From the NCBI RefSeq assembly GCF_001461695.1, contig NZ_AUTC01000167.1, positions 1 to 49,268 on the forward strand: a stretch of 49,268 nt of DNA, in the 5' to 3' direction. The notes below the pieces were generated by a model, which worked only from the letters and a program-made list of their open reading frames with translations, was not told where the DNA came from and did not search any database. Both the position numbers and the translations under genes were made by a program. Shown here in pieces: positions 17,398-25,798 of the stretch; position 1 is the stretch's first letter; every line of letters begins with the position of its first letter. Origin of the DNA: Sinorhizobium fredii USDA 205. Its GTDB lineage: Bacteria > Pseudomonadota > Alphaproteobacteria > Rhizobiales > Rhizobiaceae.

Positions 17398-18660
17398 CTA
17401 TCGAACCGGTGCACCGCCAATCTCTCCATGAATATCATGGAGCACGCTCCCCAATGCCCGGATTTCGTCCTCCGAGTGGCTGGCGGTCGGGCACAGTCGC
17501 AGCCCTGCCCTTCCCCTTGCAACCGTGGGAAAGAAAATGGCCGACGTGTAGAAACCGCGGTCCAGCAATGCTCTTGCCGCTGCGATTGCCTTGAGTTCGT
17601 CACCCACCTCCACGGTGCGGATTGGCAAGGGCGAGCCTCGCTGCTCCGTTGGGACGAGGCTGTCGAACAGGGCGACGCGATCCCGGAGCGTCTGTTGCAG
17701 CTTTGCAAGTTCTTTCGTCCTATGCAATTTCTGCGATGCCAGCGCGGCACCAATGGCTGCGACGTTCAGCGACGCTGAAAACGCGTGTGCTATCGCAAAC
17801 CTTCGAAACAGCTCTTCTTGTCGAGACGTGCCGAGCAGGAGCAGACCGCCCGAGGCACCGAAACCCTTTCCGAGCGACGCCGCTATTATGGTTCGCTCGC
17901 CCAAGCGGCCGGCGATTTGCGATCTGGCAAAGCCTTCACCACGCTTGCCGAATAGCGAGACACCGTGTGCGTCATCAACATACAGGAAAAGGCCATAGCG
18001 ATCCTGGAGGCGGAGCAGACGTTCGATATCGGCGCTTCCGCCCATCGAATAAACGCCATCACAAACAAAGGCGACGGAATTGTTGGTCTGGCAGAGAGTT
18101 TCAAGGGCCTCAAGGTCGTTGTGCGCGACTGTTTCAACCCTCGTTTCGGTGGCAATAGTTCCCTTGTGAAAGGCGAGTGTCGCGTGGGCGAGGCGGTCAA
18201 ATACCATCACGGGTTTGATGCCACCGGTCAGATACCCAGACGCGATCAGCGGTAATGCGCTCATATTCGCGGCCAGAACCGTGCTGTAGGTGATCACCCG
18301 TGCGCCAAACAACTCCGATAAGGCCGCTTCTAAATCGCCAAGGATTGAGAAATTGAGGCGCGTTCTTGCACACGACCAATGGAGCGCGCCATATTGGCTC
18401 AGCGCTTCGATCGCGCCTGCGACGATCTGCGGATGATTGTCGAGACCAAGATAAGAGCATCGCACGAAGTCAACGATATGGCGGCCATTTTCCTGGCGGA
18501 GCGCCACAACGCGTCCCGCCAGTGGGCGTCCATAGATCGCCATCAATCCCTGAAAATGCGCCGCATCGAAGTGACTTTGAGCATACTGAATGAGGCTGCT
18601 GGTGTTTCTGTAGGCGCTGTTGCCTGCAACGCTTTCCTGCCCTGGCGATTCGGCTTTCAT
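17398..18660 (-). CDS. PLP-dependent alpha-oxoamine synthase family protein
   Basis: 420 residues from ATG 18660, with GGGAGGA just upstream; a start at 18690 lacks such a site. It belongs to the BioF/KBL/HemA/CqsA fold. The cofactor-binding DDAH is at about 229-232 and the Schiff-base lysine in SLGKGFGASGG at about residue 265; the substrate-loop region SYLGLDNHP is near 69. These enzymes condense an amino acid with an acyl thioester, releasing CO2. There is no biotin, haem or threonine gene nearby, so an acyl-aminoketone, quorum-signal or lipid head-group product is possible. Two regulators lie upstream. Confidence 0.85.
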   Translation of the reverse strand: MKAESPGQESVAGNSAYRNTSSLIQYAQSHFDAAHFQGLMAIYGRPLAGRVVALRQENGRHIVDFVRCSYLGLDNHPQIVAGAIEALSQYGALHWSCARTRLNFSILGDLEAALSELFGARVITYSTVLAANMSALPLIASGYLTGGIKPVMVFDRLAHATLAFHKGTIATETRVETVAHNDLEALETLCQTNNSVAFVCDGVYSMGGSADIERLLRLQDRYGLFLYVDDAHGVSLFGKRGEGFARSQIAGRLGERTIIAASLGKGFGASGGLLLLGTSRQEELFRRFAIAHAFSASLNVAAIGAALASQKLHRTKELAKLQQTLRDRVALFDSLVPTEQRGSPLPIRTVEVGDELKAIAAARALLDRGFYTSAIFFPTVARGRAGLRLCPTASHSEDEIRALGSVLHDIHGEIGGAPVR

Positions 18661-18851
18661 CTCGTCCTCCCGATGGGGCTTGATTCGCATGTATCGGGAG
18701 CATTAAATCTTCAAATCAAAAACTCAATAAAGTAGATGTGAAATATTGTAAAAACTAGTTTTCAGAATACAACTAAGTTGTTAAATATTAATCGGCGCCT
18801 TTACATTATGATGATTTGTAAATTGGCAGTTCAACCTATGAAATTGCCGCA
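18661..18851. promoter_or_regulatory. AT-rich promoter region of the oxoamine synthase
   Basis: An unusually AT-rich stretch of about 190 bp between the regulator and the synthase, both on the minus strand. It contains short inverted repeats such as CAACTAAGTTG (about 18772-18782) and repeated TTGTAAA motifs. These could be sites for the adjacent OmpR-type regulators, which bind direct repeats; this is not demonstrated. Confidence 0.5.
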
Positions 18852-19580
18852 TCAGTCCCACCTTGCGTCCATGTCCAAGGCATAACCCGTAGCTCGCACC
18901 GTGCGTATCATGCTACGCCCAGTTAGGCGCTCAAGTGAGCGGCGCAGTCGCCCGACGTGCACATCGACCGTACGGGGCTGCACGAAGAGACCTGACGGCC
19001 AAGCAGTTTCGATCAGTTCCAAGCGACTGAAGACACGGCCCGGCTTTTCAACTAGGCACCGCAGTAGATTGAATTCGATGGGGCCGAGCTGGATTTCTTT
19101 ATCACCATAGACGACCATGCGGCGTCCGGCTTCTATCCTGAGCCCGCCAAAGATGGTGGCCCCTCCCCCGATTGCCCCGGTCGGCCGTGTACCGTTAGCG
19201 TCACTCCGGGAGAGAGAACAAAGGTATGCCAACAGCCTTGCGGGTGAGACTGGACGGAAGAAATTTTCGTCAATGCCAGCTTTGAGCAGCGCGAGATAGT
19301 ACCGCTCATCCCCCGACGAAACGAGCGCGATCGTTGGAACGCCCGCGGTCGCGTGGGAGGCCTTAATTGCCGCACACGTTTTCAGCGTCAGCCCCGGGTC
19401 TTTCGCCGAATCCAGTATGATTGCCGTGACGTGTCTTGTGGCGGCCCGTTTGATGACTTCGTCCTCACCGACCAGCGCTGTCTCAAAGCCCTCACGTACG
19501 AGGATATGTGCCAGAAGCACGTAGAAGTCTGCATCGTCCGAGCAAATCAGTACTAAGGGTTTCGCGTGTTGAGCCTTCAT
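18852..19580 (-). CDS. OmpR/PhoB-type response regulator with atypical receiver
   Basis: 242 residues from ATG 19580 (AGGGAA 8 bp upstream); a start at 19610 is possible. The receiver keeps the acidic pair D15/D16 and an Asp at the phosphorylation site (D57), but the switch Lys is Arg (ENFFRP, about R109). The C-terminal winged helix is standard, with PIEFNLLRCLVEKPGRVFSR and RTVDVHVGRLRRSLE. No histidine kinase is encoded nearby. It probably controls the oxoamine synthase next door and may work without phosphorylation. Confidence 0.88.
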   Translation of the reverse strand: MKAQHAKPLVLICSDDADFYVLLAHILVREGFETALVGEDEVIKRAATRHVTAIILDSAKDPGLTLKTCAAIKASHATAGVPTIALVSSGDERYYLALLKAGIDENFFRPVSPARLLAYLCSLSRSDANGTRPTGAIGGGATIFGGLRIEAGRRMVVYGDKEIQLGPIEFNLLRCLVEKPGRVFSRLELIETAWPSGLFVQPRTVDVHVGRLRRSLERLTGRSMIRTVRATGYALDMDARWD

Positions 19581-19610
19581 GCGATCAATTCCCTGCTCGT
19601 CTTCAGTCAT

Positions 19611-20129
19611 TTGATGTCACAAAACATCAAGTAATATGCTCTTTCCCGCACAGTAAGCCTTATAATTTTAGTGTTTTCGCTCTTTATGCCATGAATAGTG
19701 TAAAATCCGTCCATTTCTCTCGAATTTTTGTTGCAACATATTGCTGATTTTTCGGCGGACGTTAGACACTCTTCGGATTCGGCCCCGCCGCCAATTCACG
19801 TCCCAATGACTTCAAAGGAAACGCAGATCATATGAAGGCCAGCCTCGATCACGTCCCGCACGAAAGCAGCGCGTGCTCGCGCGCATAGTGGAGGCCCTGC
19901 ACGAGAAATTTGAGGATGCGCCCGTCGACGTGATAGCTTTCCTTTAGGATGTCGACGAAAAATTTGCCATGTCGCAGCGCCGCGTCAGCTTGCGTCGTCC
20001 ACGGGCAGTGAAAATCATCGGCGTCGACAACAGGAAGCTCACAGTTTGCATACTGGCACGAGGCCCGGGATCGCTTGCTTCAGCTCCGTTAGCTAAAAGC
20101 GGCCCCGCGGGGTCGCGGCCGAACAAAAG
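19611..20129. other. Intergenic region between the two orphan regulators
   Basis: About 520 bp. The left 150 bp are AT-rich and probably hold the promoter of the left regulator. The centre contains a coding relic, listed separately. The rest shows no structure I can name. Confidence 0.5.
19849..20079 (-). pseudogene. Possible gene relic without start codon
   Basis: A minus-strand frame open between stops at 20080-20082 and 19849-19851 gives a protein-like sequence, including LPVVDADDFHCPWTTQADAA and then KFFVDILKESYHVDGRILKF, ending SCGT. No ATG, GTG or TTG lies at its beginning. It could be the C-terminal remnant of a lost gene or chance. Family not recognised. Confidence 0.35.
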
Positions 20130-20843
20130 CTACGTTTGTATTGGTTTCGCGACTTCGTCGAGCGAGTAGCCAACGGATCGCACTGTGCGAATGATGTTCG
20201 GCCCATACCGGTTCAGCGCACGCCGAATGTGTCCGATGTGAATATCAACTGTGCGTGGCTCGACTTCGGCTTCGCGCGGCCAACCAGCTGCGATCAGATC
20301 TTCGCGACTGTGCACGATGTCAGGCGTCCTCATGAGATGCAGAAGCAATCTGAACTGCAGGGCGGAGAGACGCACGGCGTGACCGTTGCGGGTGACCCGG
20401 ACCCTCGTGACGTTCATCTCTATATCCGCGTGGCGGAAAATCAGCTCGGGCGCAGCTCGAGGGCGAGGATCGTGTGGCAGTTTCGTATGCAGCCGCTTCA
20501 GCAAGGAGAGCAACACGATCGGTTTGAGGGGGCGGAACAAAACGGTATCGACTCCGGCAACATGAAGGTCACGGCTGAGGTCGGCCTCCAGTGAATTTGC
20601 GAGGGCCGCAACTGTCACCTCGTCGCCGCCTGCCGTTCTAATTTGGCGGCAAAGCCCGGGGGCCTCCTCCCCTCGACTGCTGCAGTCGAGCAGGATGGCG
20701 ACTGCCTTTTCAGTCTGGATCGCATCTAGCAGTTCCTTTGGATCGACGCAGATCCGGGCGGGGAATCCCTCGGTCTCAAGAATGTGTTTCAGGAGAAGGA
20801 AGAGCTCCACGTTGTCCGTATGAATCAGTACTTCCGCATCCAT
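20130..20843 (-). CDS. OmpR/PhoB-type response regulator with degenerate receiver
   Basis: 237 residues from ATG 20843 (AGGG upstream); a TTG at 20879 overlaps the preceding stop but is less likely. The receiver is more degenerate than in the neighbouring regulator: only one Asp in the acidic pocket (HTDN), D53 retained, Ala where Thr/Ser is expected and Arg for the switch Lys (VLFRP). The winged helix is intact (RTVDIHIGHIRRALNRYGP). It follows the SDR gene after 32 bp, so it may be read through from that operon. No partner kinase is seen. Confidence 0.87.
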   Translation of the reverse strand: MDAEVLIHTDNVELFLLLKHILETEGFPARICVDPKELLDAIQTEKAVAILLDCSSRGEEAPGLCRQIRTAGGDEVTVAALANSLEADLSRDLHVAGVDTVLFRPLKPIVLLSLLKRLHTKLPHDPRPRAAPELIFRHADIEMNVTRVRVTRNGHAVRLSALQFRLLLHLMRTPDIVHSREDLIAAGWPREAEVEPRTVDIHIGHIRRALNRYGPNIIRTVRSVGYSLDEVAKPIQT

Positions 20844-20875
20844 CTCGCACCCTGTGTGGCCCGAAAACTCCCCTG

Positions 20876-21652
20876 TCAAAGCGGCGCATATTCCCCGCCG
20901 TTAACGTCTATAGTCACGCCGTTTACGTAGGCCGCCTCATCTGACGCCAAAAAGCAGATAACCGCCGCAACCTCTGCCGGTTCGCCCAAGCGGCCGGCGG
21001 GAATGCGGGCAACAGCCGCGCGATTGACCGCACTGTCGCGCGGTCCGGCCATCTCGGTGGCAATCCTGCCTGGTGCAACGACATTCACTGTAATTCCTTC
21101 CGCCGCATATCGCGCAACCAGTGAGCGTGCGAGCCCCGCAAGCGCGGCTTTCGAGGCGACATAGGCGGTGCCAGCGATTTTGGGTAGCGCACGGCCGGCA
21201 ATGGACCCGACAAGAACGATGCGGCCAAAGCCTTGCGCGACCATGCCAGGCATGGCCGCCTGGCAGCAGAGCAATGTCCCGGTCAGGTTGACGGAAAGAA
21301 CGGCGTTCCATTCATCGAGCGTGATCTCTTCGAATGGGGTTGGGCCGTCCGGCCCTTTCGGTGATATTCCTGCGCTGCAAACCAGAATTTCAGGCTTTCC
21401 CCAGTAGTTCTGCAATTCTTGAAAGGAGGCTTCGATCTGCGCCGGTTCGGCCAGTTCGACAGCGCGAGCGAACACGCGCTCGGAGCCGAAATCCCGCGAA
21501 AGCGCCTCGGCGGCGCTTTCGACATTGGTGCGTCTTTGTCCGAAGACGGCGACCCTGCATCCCCGTTGCAAGAGGTGACGGGCCGTTGCCAGTCCGATTC
21601 CGGAACTACCGCCAGTGACGACGGCAATCCTTGCTGTGGCATTGCGGCTCAT
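20876..21652 (-). CDS. SDR family oxidoreductase (FabG-like)
   Basis: 258 residues. The start at 21652 overlaps the stop of the ThDP enzyme by ATGA. The nucleotide-binding motif TGGSSGIG is at 13-20, the catalytic Ser, Tyr and Lys at about S150, Y164 and K168 (YVASK), and the C-terminus ends VNGGEYAPL. CSAG replaces the usual NNAG at about 92-95. It would reduce or oxidise a carbonyl/alcohol using NAD(P)H. Translational coupling indicates that it acts on a product of the ThDP enzyme or aminotransferase. Confidence 0.9.
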   Translation of the reverse strand: MSRNATARIAVVTGGSSGIGLATARHLLQRGCRVAVFGQRRTNVESAAEALSRDFGSERVFARAVELAEPAQIEASFQELQNYWGKPEILVCSAGISPKGPDGPTPFEEITLDEWNAVLSVNLTGTLLCCQAAMPGMVAQGFGRIVLVGSIAGRALPKIAGTAYVASKAALAGLARSLVARYAAEGITVNVVAPGRIATEMAGPRDSAVNRAAVARIPAGRLGEPAEVAAVICFLASDEAAYVNGVTIDVNGGEYAPL

Positions 21653-23361
21653 GCTGCTTCGTCCATCTTGGCGAAGAGCGATAGGGGCGGATGCGCCGCC
21701 GGGTCGGTCATCACTTCGATCAGAAGCGGCCCCTGCTCCATGCCGCGCTGCAGATGATAGGCAAGCTCGCCTGGGTCGTCGACACGGACGGCCGGGCAAC
21801 CACACGCTTCAGCCAATTTCGCGTGGTCGACCTCGGCGAAGTGGCATGCCGATGTGAAGTTACCGAACTTCACCGTTTCCGCGTCGCGCTGGAAACCGAG
21901 AATGCCATTGTTGAGGACGACGATGGTGACAGGAAGCTTCATCCGCATCATGGTCTCGAGCTCCGCCCAACTATGGGCAAAGCCGCCGTCCCCGACGATG
22001 GCGACGACCGGCCTGTCCGGGCGGGCAGCCTTTGCGCCGATCGCGAGCGGTACTCCCCAACCGAGCCCCGCCAGCCCGCGTGGCGTGATAAAGCGCATCC
22101 CGCTCGCCGGCGCTCTCAATTGGCCCAGGACCCACATGGATGAGTAGCTAGCGTCGGCGACGACCGTCACATCTTCGGTTAGCAGATCCTGGAGCTCCGC
22201 CATAAGCCGCTCCGGGCGGATCGGGCGGGAGCGCGATGTCGCCACATCGCGGCGATCATGCTCGAAGCGTCTCCAATATGCAGCGATGCATTCTTCGAGC
22301 CGCGCGCGATTCGCATGCCGGCGTGTGAGGTCGACACGGGAGAGCGCCACGCGCAGTGCCGCTAGCGTCTCCCGCGCGTCGCCAACAAGCCGAAGAGATT
22401 CGTAGTTGCGCCCGATCTCCACCGGATCGACATCGATGTGTACGACCGTCGCGCCGGAGGGAATTTGGCGCCAATTGTCGGTGCCGTTCTGGTTGGTCCG
22501 CGTTCCGATGAGAAGGACCAAGTCAGCGGCTTCGGCCAAAGCGGACGAGTGGCGTCCGAGCGAGCGCGGGCCGACCAGCGAACCTAGCACGCCGGCGGAA
22601 AGCGGATGGTATTCGTCAACCGCTCCCTTCCCCATATTCGTGGTGAAGACCGGCAGGGACGCATCCTGCTGGAGCGCAACGAGTTCCACCGCAGCACCGC
22701 CGCAGTGAATGCCTCCGCCGGCGATAACAATGGGCGCTTGCGCCGATGCGATGAGGGAGGCGGCCTCTGCGAGTGCGCCATCCGAGGGTCGGACGCGGTC
22801 CAGGGGCCAATGCCCCAGGTTCCTTGAACGTGCGACTGCTGGCGCTCCCGCCTCTGTCCGGAGGAGATCCGCTGGCAGCAAAAGCGCGGCCGGCCCGGCG
22901 CGGCCGGACGTTGCAGCCGTGAAGGCGGCGTCCACATAATCTTCGATGCGTCCCGGGACAGTAACGCGCCGCACCCATTTGGTGCAGGACTGGAACAAAG
23001 CGATCTGGTCAAGGTCCTGAAAGGCATTCCGGTCCGTTTGATCGCGCTCGACATCCTGCACCAGCGCCACTATCGGCACACTGGCCTTCAGGGCCTCGGC
23101 AAGCGGCGGCACAAGCAAGGTTGCCGCGGGACCGTTCTGGGCTGCGACGACGCCGACCTTACCGGAAACACGGGCGTATCCGTCGGCCATCGCGCCGCCC
23201 ATATTCTCCTGCCGGTAAGCGATCTGTCGAATGCCGATCGCCTCGGCGGCGAGAATGACGGCCGATGGAAGGCTTTGGCCGAAAATGAATTCCACGTCGT
23301 GGCGGCGAAGAGTCTGCGCGATACGCTGCGCAACGGTTTCGATGGGATTGTGCTGCGTCAT
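21649..23361 (-). CDS. Thiamine-diphosphate enzyme, acetolactate synthase-like
   Basis: 570 residues with the three domains of the POX/ALS family. The catalytic Glu lies in YRQENMGGAMADGYAR (about residue 52), the central domain contains VVHIDVDPVEIG, and the ThDP motif GDGGFAHSWAELETMMRMK with NN about 25 residues later is at about 455-485. Such enzymes join or cleave 2-oxo acids through a ThDP carbanion. No ilvN-type regulatory subunit gene is present, so classical valine synthesis is unlikely. The gene is coupled by 4-bp overlaps to the aminotransferase before it and the SDR after it. Confidence 0.9.
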   Translation of the reverse strand: MTQHNPIETVAQRIAQTLRRHDVEFIFGQSLPSAVILAAEAIGIRQIAYRQENMGGAMADGYARVSGKVGVVAAQNGPAATLLVPPLAEALKASVPIVALVQDVERDQTDRNAFQDLDQIALFQSCTKWVRRVTVPGRIEDYVDAAFTAATSGRAGPAALLLPADLLRTEAGAPAVARSRNLGHWPLDRVRPSDGALAEAASLIASAQAPIVIAGGGIHCGGAAVELVALQQDASLPVFTTNMGKGAVDEYHPLSAGVLGSLVGPRSLGRHSSALAEAADLVLLIGTRTNQNGTDNWRQIPSGATVVHIDVDPVEIGRNYESLRLVGDARETLAALRVALSRVDLTRRHANRARLEECIAAYWRRFEHDRRDVATSRSRPIRPERLMAELQDLLTEDVTVVADASYSSMWVLGQLRAPASGMRFITPRGLAGLGWGVPLAIGAKAARPDRPVVAIVGDGGFAHSWAELETMMRMKLPVTIVVLNNGILGFQRDAETVKFGNFTSACHFAEVDHAKLAEACGCPAVRVDDPGELAYHLQRGMEQGPLLIEVMTDPAAHPPLSLFAKMDEAA

Positions 23362-24719
23362 TGAGCGCGTTCCTTTCCGGATTGGCTGTCGGCATCAAGA
23401 AAATTGTCAAATGCTTGGAGGATGAGTTCAATCTCGCTTTCGACCATTACCGTCGAGAGGCAGGCCGCGGCCCCGTAGGGTAGAAGTATCCCCGCTTCCA
23501 GGAAGTGGCGGCTCATTCGCCGCATGAGCGAGGTCTCTTCGGCGCTCAGATAGGCATCGCGATACTCAGCGGGTGCGACGCGCTTGGGGTGGATCCGGAA
23601 GAGCGAGGCGGCGCCGGTCACCGAATACGGCGCATCGCGGCTGGCAATGCTTGCCCTAAGGCCGCCGCGTAGTAGCTCGCCCATCTTCTCCAAGCGATTG
23701 AAGGCATCTGGTGTCATTGCTTCCATGGCCACACGGCCGGCGACCATGGAAACGGGATTTGCAGAAAAAGTGCCGCCTTGCGGCAGCGACGGCTTCGCAT
23801 TTTCGGTGCCGAAAACGCGCATCACTTCTTCGCGGCCGCCAATGGCGCCAATCGGAAAGCCACCTCCGATGATCTTGCCGGCCGTAATCAGGTCGGGTTC
23901 CAGACCGTACCGTGCCGAAGCGCCGGCGTAGCCTTGCCGAAGATTGAGCACCTCGTCGGCAATGATCAGGATTCCGTATTTGCTCGCTGTTTCCGACAAC
24001 GTCTCTATGAAGGCGGGCTCCGGATGCATCAAGCCCGCCCGGCTGGGCATCGGATCAATCAGCACGCCCGCGATGCGGTCGCTCGCCGCACTCAAGCGCG
24101 CTTTGAGACCCTCGACATCATTGAACCGCAGAAGAAGCACCTCTTCGGCTACCCTCGGCGGAGTGCCACGATAGACCGGCGTGGCGATCGGAGCAGGATC
24201 CCAGCCATCCTTGCCAGGCGCCCCCCCCTGTCCTGCCTCGGCCCAGTCATAGGCGCCGTGATAGGCACCTTCGATCCGCGCGATAGCGGGCCTGCCGGTG
24301 AAGGCGCGCGCCGCCTTGATGGCAAACATCACCGCTTCAGTGCCGCTGTTGACGAAGCGGACCCGCTCCATTGCGGGAATGCGGGCGGTCAGCAGTGCCG
24401 CCAGGGCAATTTCATGTTCCGTCGGGTTGGCGAAACAGGTACCCGAGCGTAGCAGGTCGACGACAGCCTCCGAGACTGGTTCGAACCCGTGTCCGTGAAT
24501 GAGCGTGGTAAAGTTGTTGTTAAGATCGAGGAGTCGGTTCCCGTCAACGTCGACGAGATAGGCCCCCTCTCCGCGCTGGACATAGATCGGAAAAGGATCC
24601 TTCTCAACCGTTGCGCGGGTGGTTCCATCTGGAAATAGGGCCTTGGCGCGGTTGAATAGGTGCTTGGACCTACTGCGCGCAGACGCCTGCCGCAGCCTGT
24701 TTGTTGCTTGATCGAGCAT
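23358..24719 (-). CDS. Class III aminotransferase, glutamate-1-semialdehyde mutase-like
   Basis: 453 residues from ATG 24719. The cofactor-binding sites are clear: SGTEAVMFAIKAAR near 125-138, D255 in IIADEV, and the PLP lysine at about 282 in AGKIIGGGFPIGA. The N-terminal LNNNFTTLIHGHG is typical of the GSA-aminomutase branch. It is the first gene of the operon and lies about 50 bp downstream of a perfect palindrome. It is more likely a transaminase or mutase for an imported amine or amino acid than a haem-pathway HemL, given its neighbours and the linked polyamine-type transporter. Confidence 0.88.
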   Translation of the reverse strand: MLDQATNRLRQASARSRSKHLFNRAKALFPDGTTRATVEKDPFPIYVQRGEGAYLVDVDGNRLLDLNNNFTTLIHGHGFEPVSEAVVDLLRSGTCFANPTEHEIALAALLTARIPAMERVRFVNSGTEAVMFAIKAARAFTGRPAIARIEGAYHGAYDWAEAGQGGAPGKDGWDPAPIATPVYRGTPPRVAEEVLLLRFNDVEGLKARLSAASDRIAGVLIDPMPSRAGLMHPEPAFIETLSETASKYGILIIADEVLNLRQGYAGASARYGLEPDLITAGKIIGGGFPIGAIGGREEVMRVFGTENAKPSLPQGGTFSANPVSMVAGRVAMEAMTPDAFNRLEKMGELLRGGLRASIASRDAPYSVTGAASLFRIHPKRVAPAEYRDAYLSAEETSLMRRMSRHFLEAGILLPYGAAACLSTVMVESEIELILQAFDNFLDADSQSGKERAQ

Positions 24720-24771
24720 AGTTTCCGGCTTCCTGACAAAGAAAACGACCGCTCGCTTTGCACGAGCTTCA

Positions 24772-24793
24772 CATTTTTGTTGCAACAAAAATG
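24772..24793. promoter_or_regulatory. Perfect 22-bp palindrome, GntR operator candidate
   Basis: The half site CATTTTTGTTG is followed directly by its exact reverse complement. It lies 53 bp upstream of the aminotransferase start and just beyond the end of the GntR gene. A near-identical 18-bp site precedes the GntR gene itself. FadR/FCD-type regulators bind such TTG-N-CAA palindromes. Confidence 0.75.
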
Positions 24794-24808
24794 CAGCCCG
24801 TCAAGTCC

Positions 24809-24820
24809 ATGCAACAAAAT
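24809..24820. promoter_or_regulatory. Half site of the same operator motif
   Basis: ATGCAACAAAAT repeats the right half of the 24772-24793 palindrome, 16 bp away. It may be a weak auxiliary site. Confidence 0.4.
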
Positions 24821-24821
24821 C

Positions 24822-25520
24822 TTAGGCCGAACAGTCACCTTCTTTCTCTTGATTGGCGCGCTTCAGCCGCCGATATCCATCGCGAATGTCATTCTCCATC
24901 GCTGCCCTGAGGCTCGCCGCGTCGCGCTCTTCAAGAGCCTCCATGGCGATCTCGTGGTTGCGAACTCCGTACTTCTCCTCGGCAAACTCTGGGTAGAGAT
25001 TGTGCAAGGAGGGGCCGATCCTCAGCCAGAGGCTTTCGATGATCGAGACGAGATGAGGAAGTCCCGAGAGGCGATAAATCGCGAAGTGGAATTCCTTGTT
25101 GTGCCAAAGCGCTTCCGCATAGCGCTTTTCGTCGAGAGCAGAATTGATAAGCCTTTGTAAGGACTTTAATTCCTCCACATCGACAGGCGTGCCGTGTTGA
25201 GCAGCCTGCTCCGAAGCGAGCCCCTCGAGCGCCAGGCGCGTGAGCGTTATTTCTCGAAGCGCGGTCGAGTCGAGAACCGGAACGACAACCGTCTTCGGCC
25301 CGGTGTAAACAAGCGCTCCCTCGCTCGTCAGCCTGTTGATGGCATCACGCGCTGGCGTTGTGCTGACGTCGAGATCCTGCGCGACGGCGCGAACCGTCAA
25401 CTTGTGGCCAGGCCTATAGACGCCACGGATGATGCGCTCCTTCATTTGCCGATAGGCCGCATCCCCCAACCTTTCCATTGCCCGCTCGACCTGCGGCACC
25501 TTCTTTGGAATATCCGGCAT
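24822..25520 (-). CDS. GntR family regulator with FCD domain
   Basis: 232 residues from ATG 25520. An N-terminal winged helix (RGVYRPGHKLTVRAVAQDL, then TPARDAINRLTSEGALV) is followed by an all-helical FCD effector domain with HNKEFHFAIYRL and HEIAMEALEERD. The family senses small organic acids and represses catabolic operons. It lies between the aminotransferase operon, on the same strand, and the divergent transporter operon. Matching palindromes occur before both the aminotransferase and its own start, so it is likely to autoregulate and control both sides. Confidence 0.9.
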   Translation of the reverse strand: MPDIPKKVPQVERAMERLGDAAYRQMKERIIRGVYRPGHKLTVRAVAQDLDVSTTPARDAINRLTSEGALVYTGPKTVVVPVLDSTALREITLTRLALEGLASEQAAQHGTPVDVEELKSLQRLINSALDEKRYAEALWHNKEFHFAIYRLSGLPHLVSIIESLWLRIGPSLHNLYPEFAEEKYGVRNHEIAMEALEERDAASLRAAMENDIRDGYRRLKRANQEKEGDCSA

Positions 25521-25798
25521 TTCACGATCACGATCGGTTGACACTACGAATTTTTGATGCAACAAAAATGAAGTGTGAAGGGTTTGCAAAGCTTTTGTCG
25601 CATCAGCGGTATTAGCAGCTTTCCCTTGCGCCGTCACGCGGACCGCATACTCGCGTCCCGTGTGAACCAAACCTCAGCAATAGCACCTCGTCCTGACTCC
25701 CCCTCAGAGTCGGAAGACGGATCTTCATTGCGGTCGATTCGGCCGTACCCAGGGGAGAGACGCCGAAGAGCGTCCAGCAGCTGAAAGGAAAGGCGGAT
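25521..25798. promoter_or_regulatory. Divergent promoter region, GntR gene and ABC transporter
   Basis: The region contains an 18-bp near-perfect palindrome, TTTTTGATGCAACAAAAA at 25551-25568, 31-48 bp upstream of the GntR start. It differs from the perfect site at 24774-24791 by one base. The rest must hold the transporter promoter. The site is about 230 bp from the transporter start, so direct control of that operon is less certain. Confidence 0.65.
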
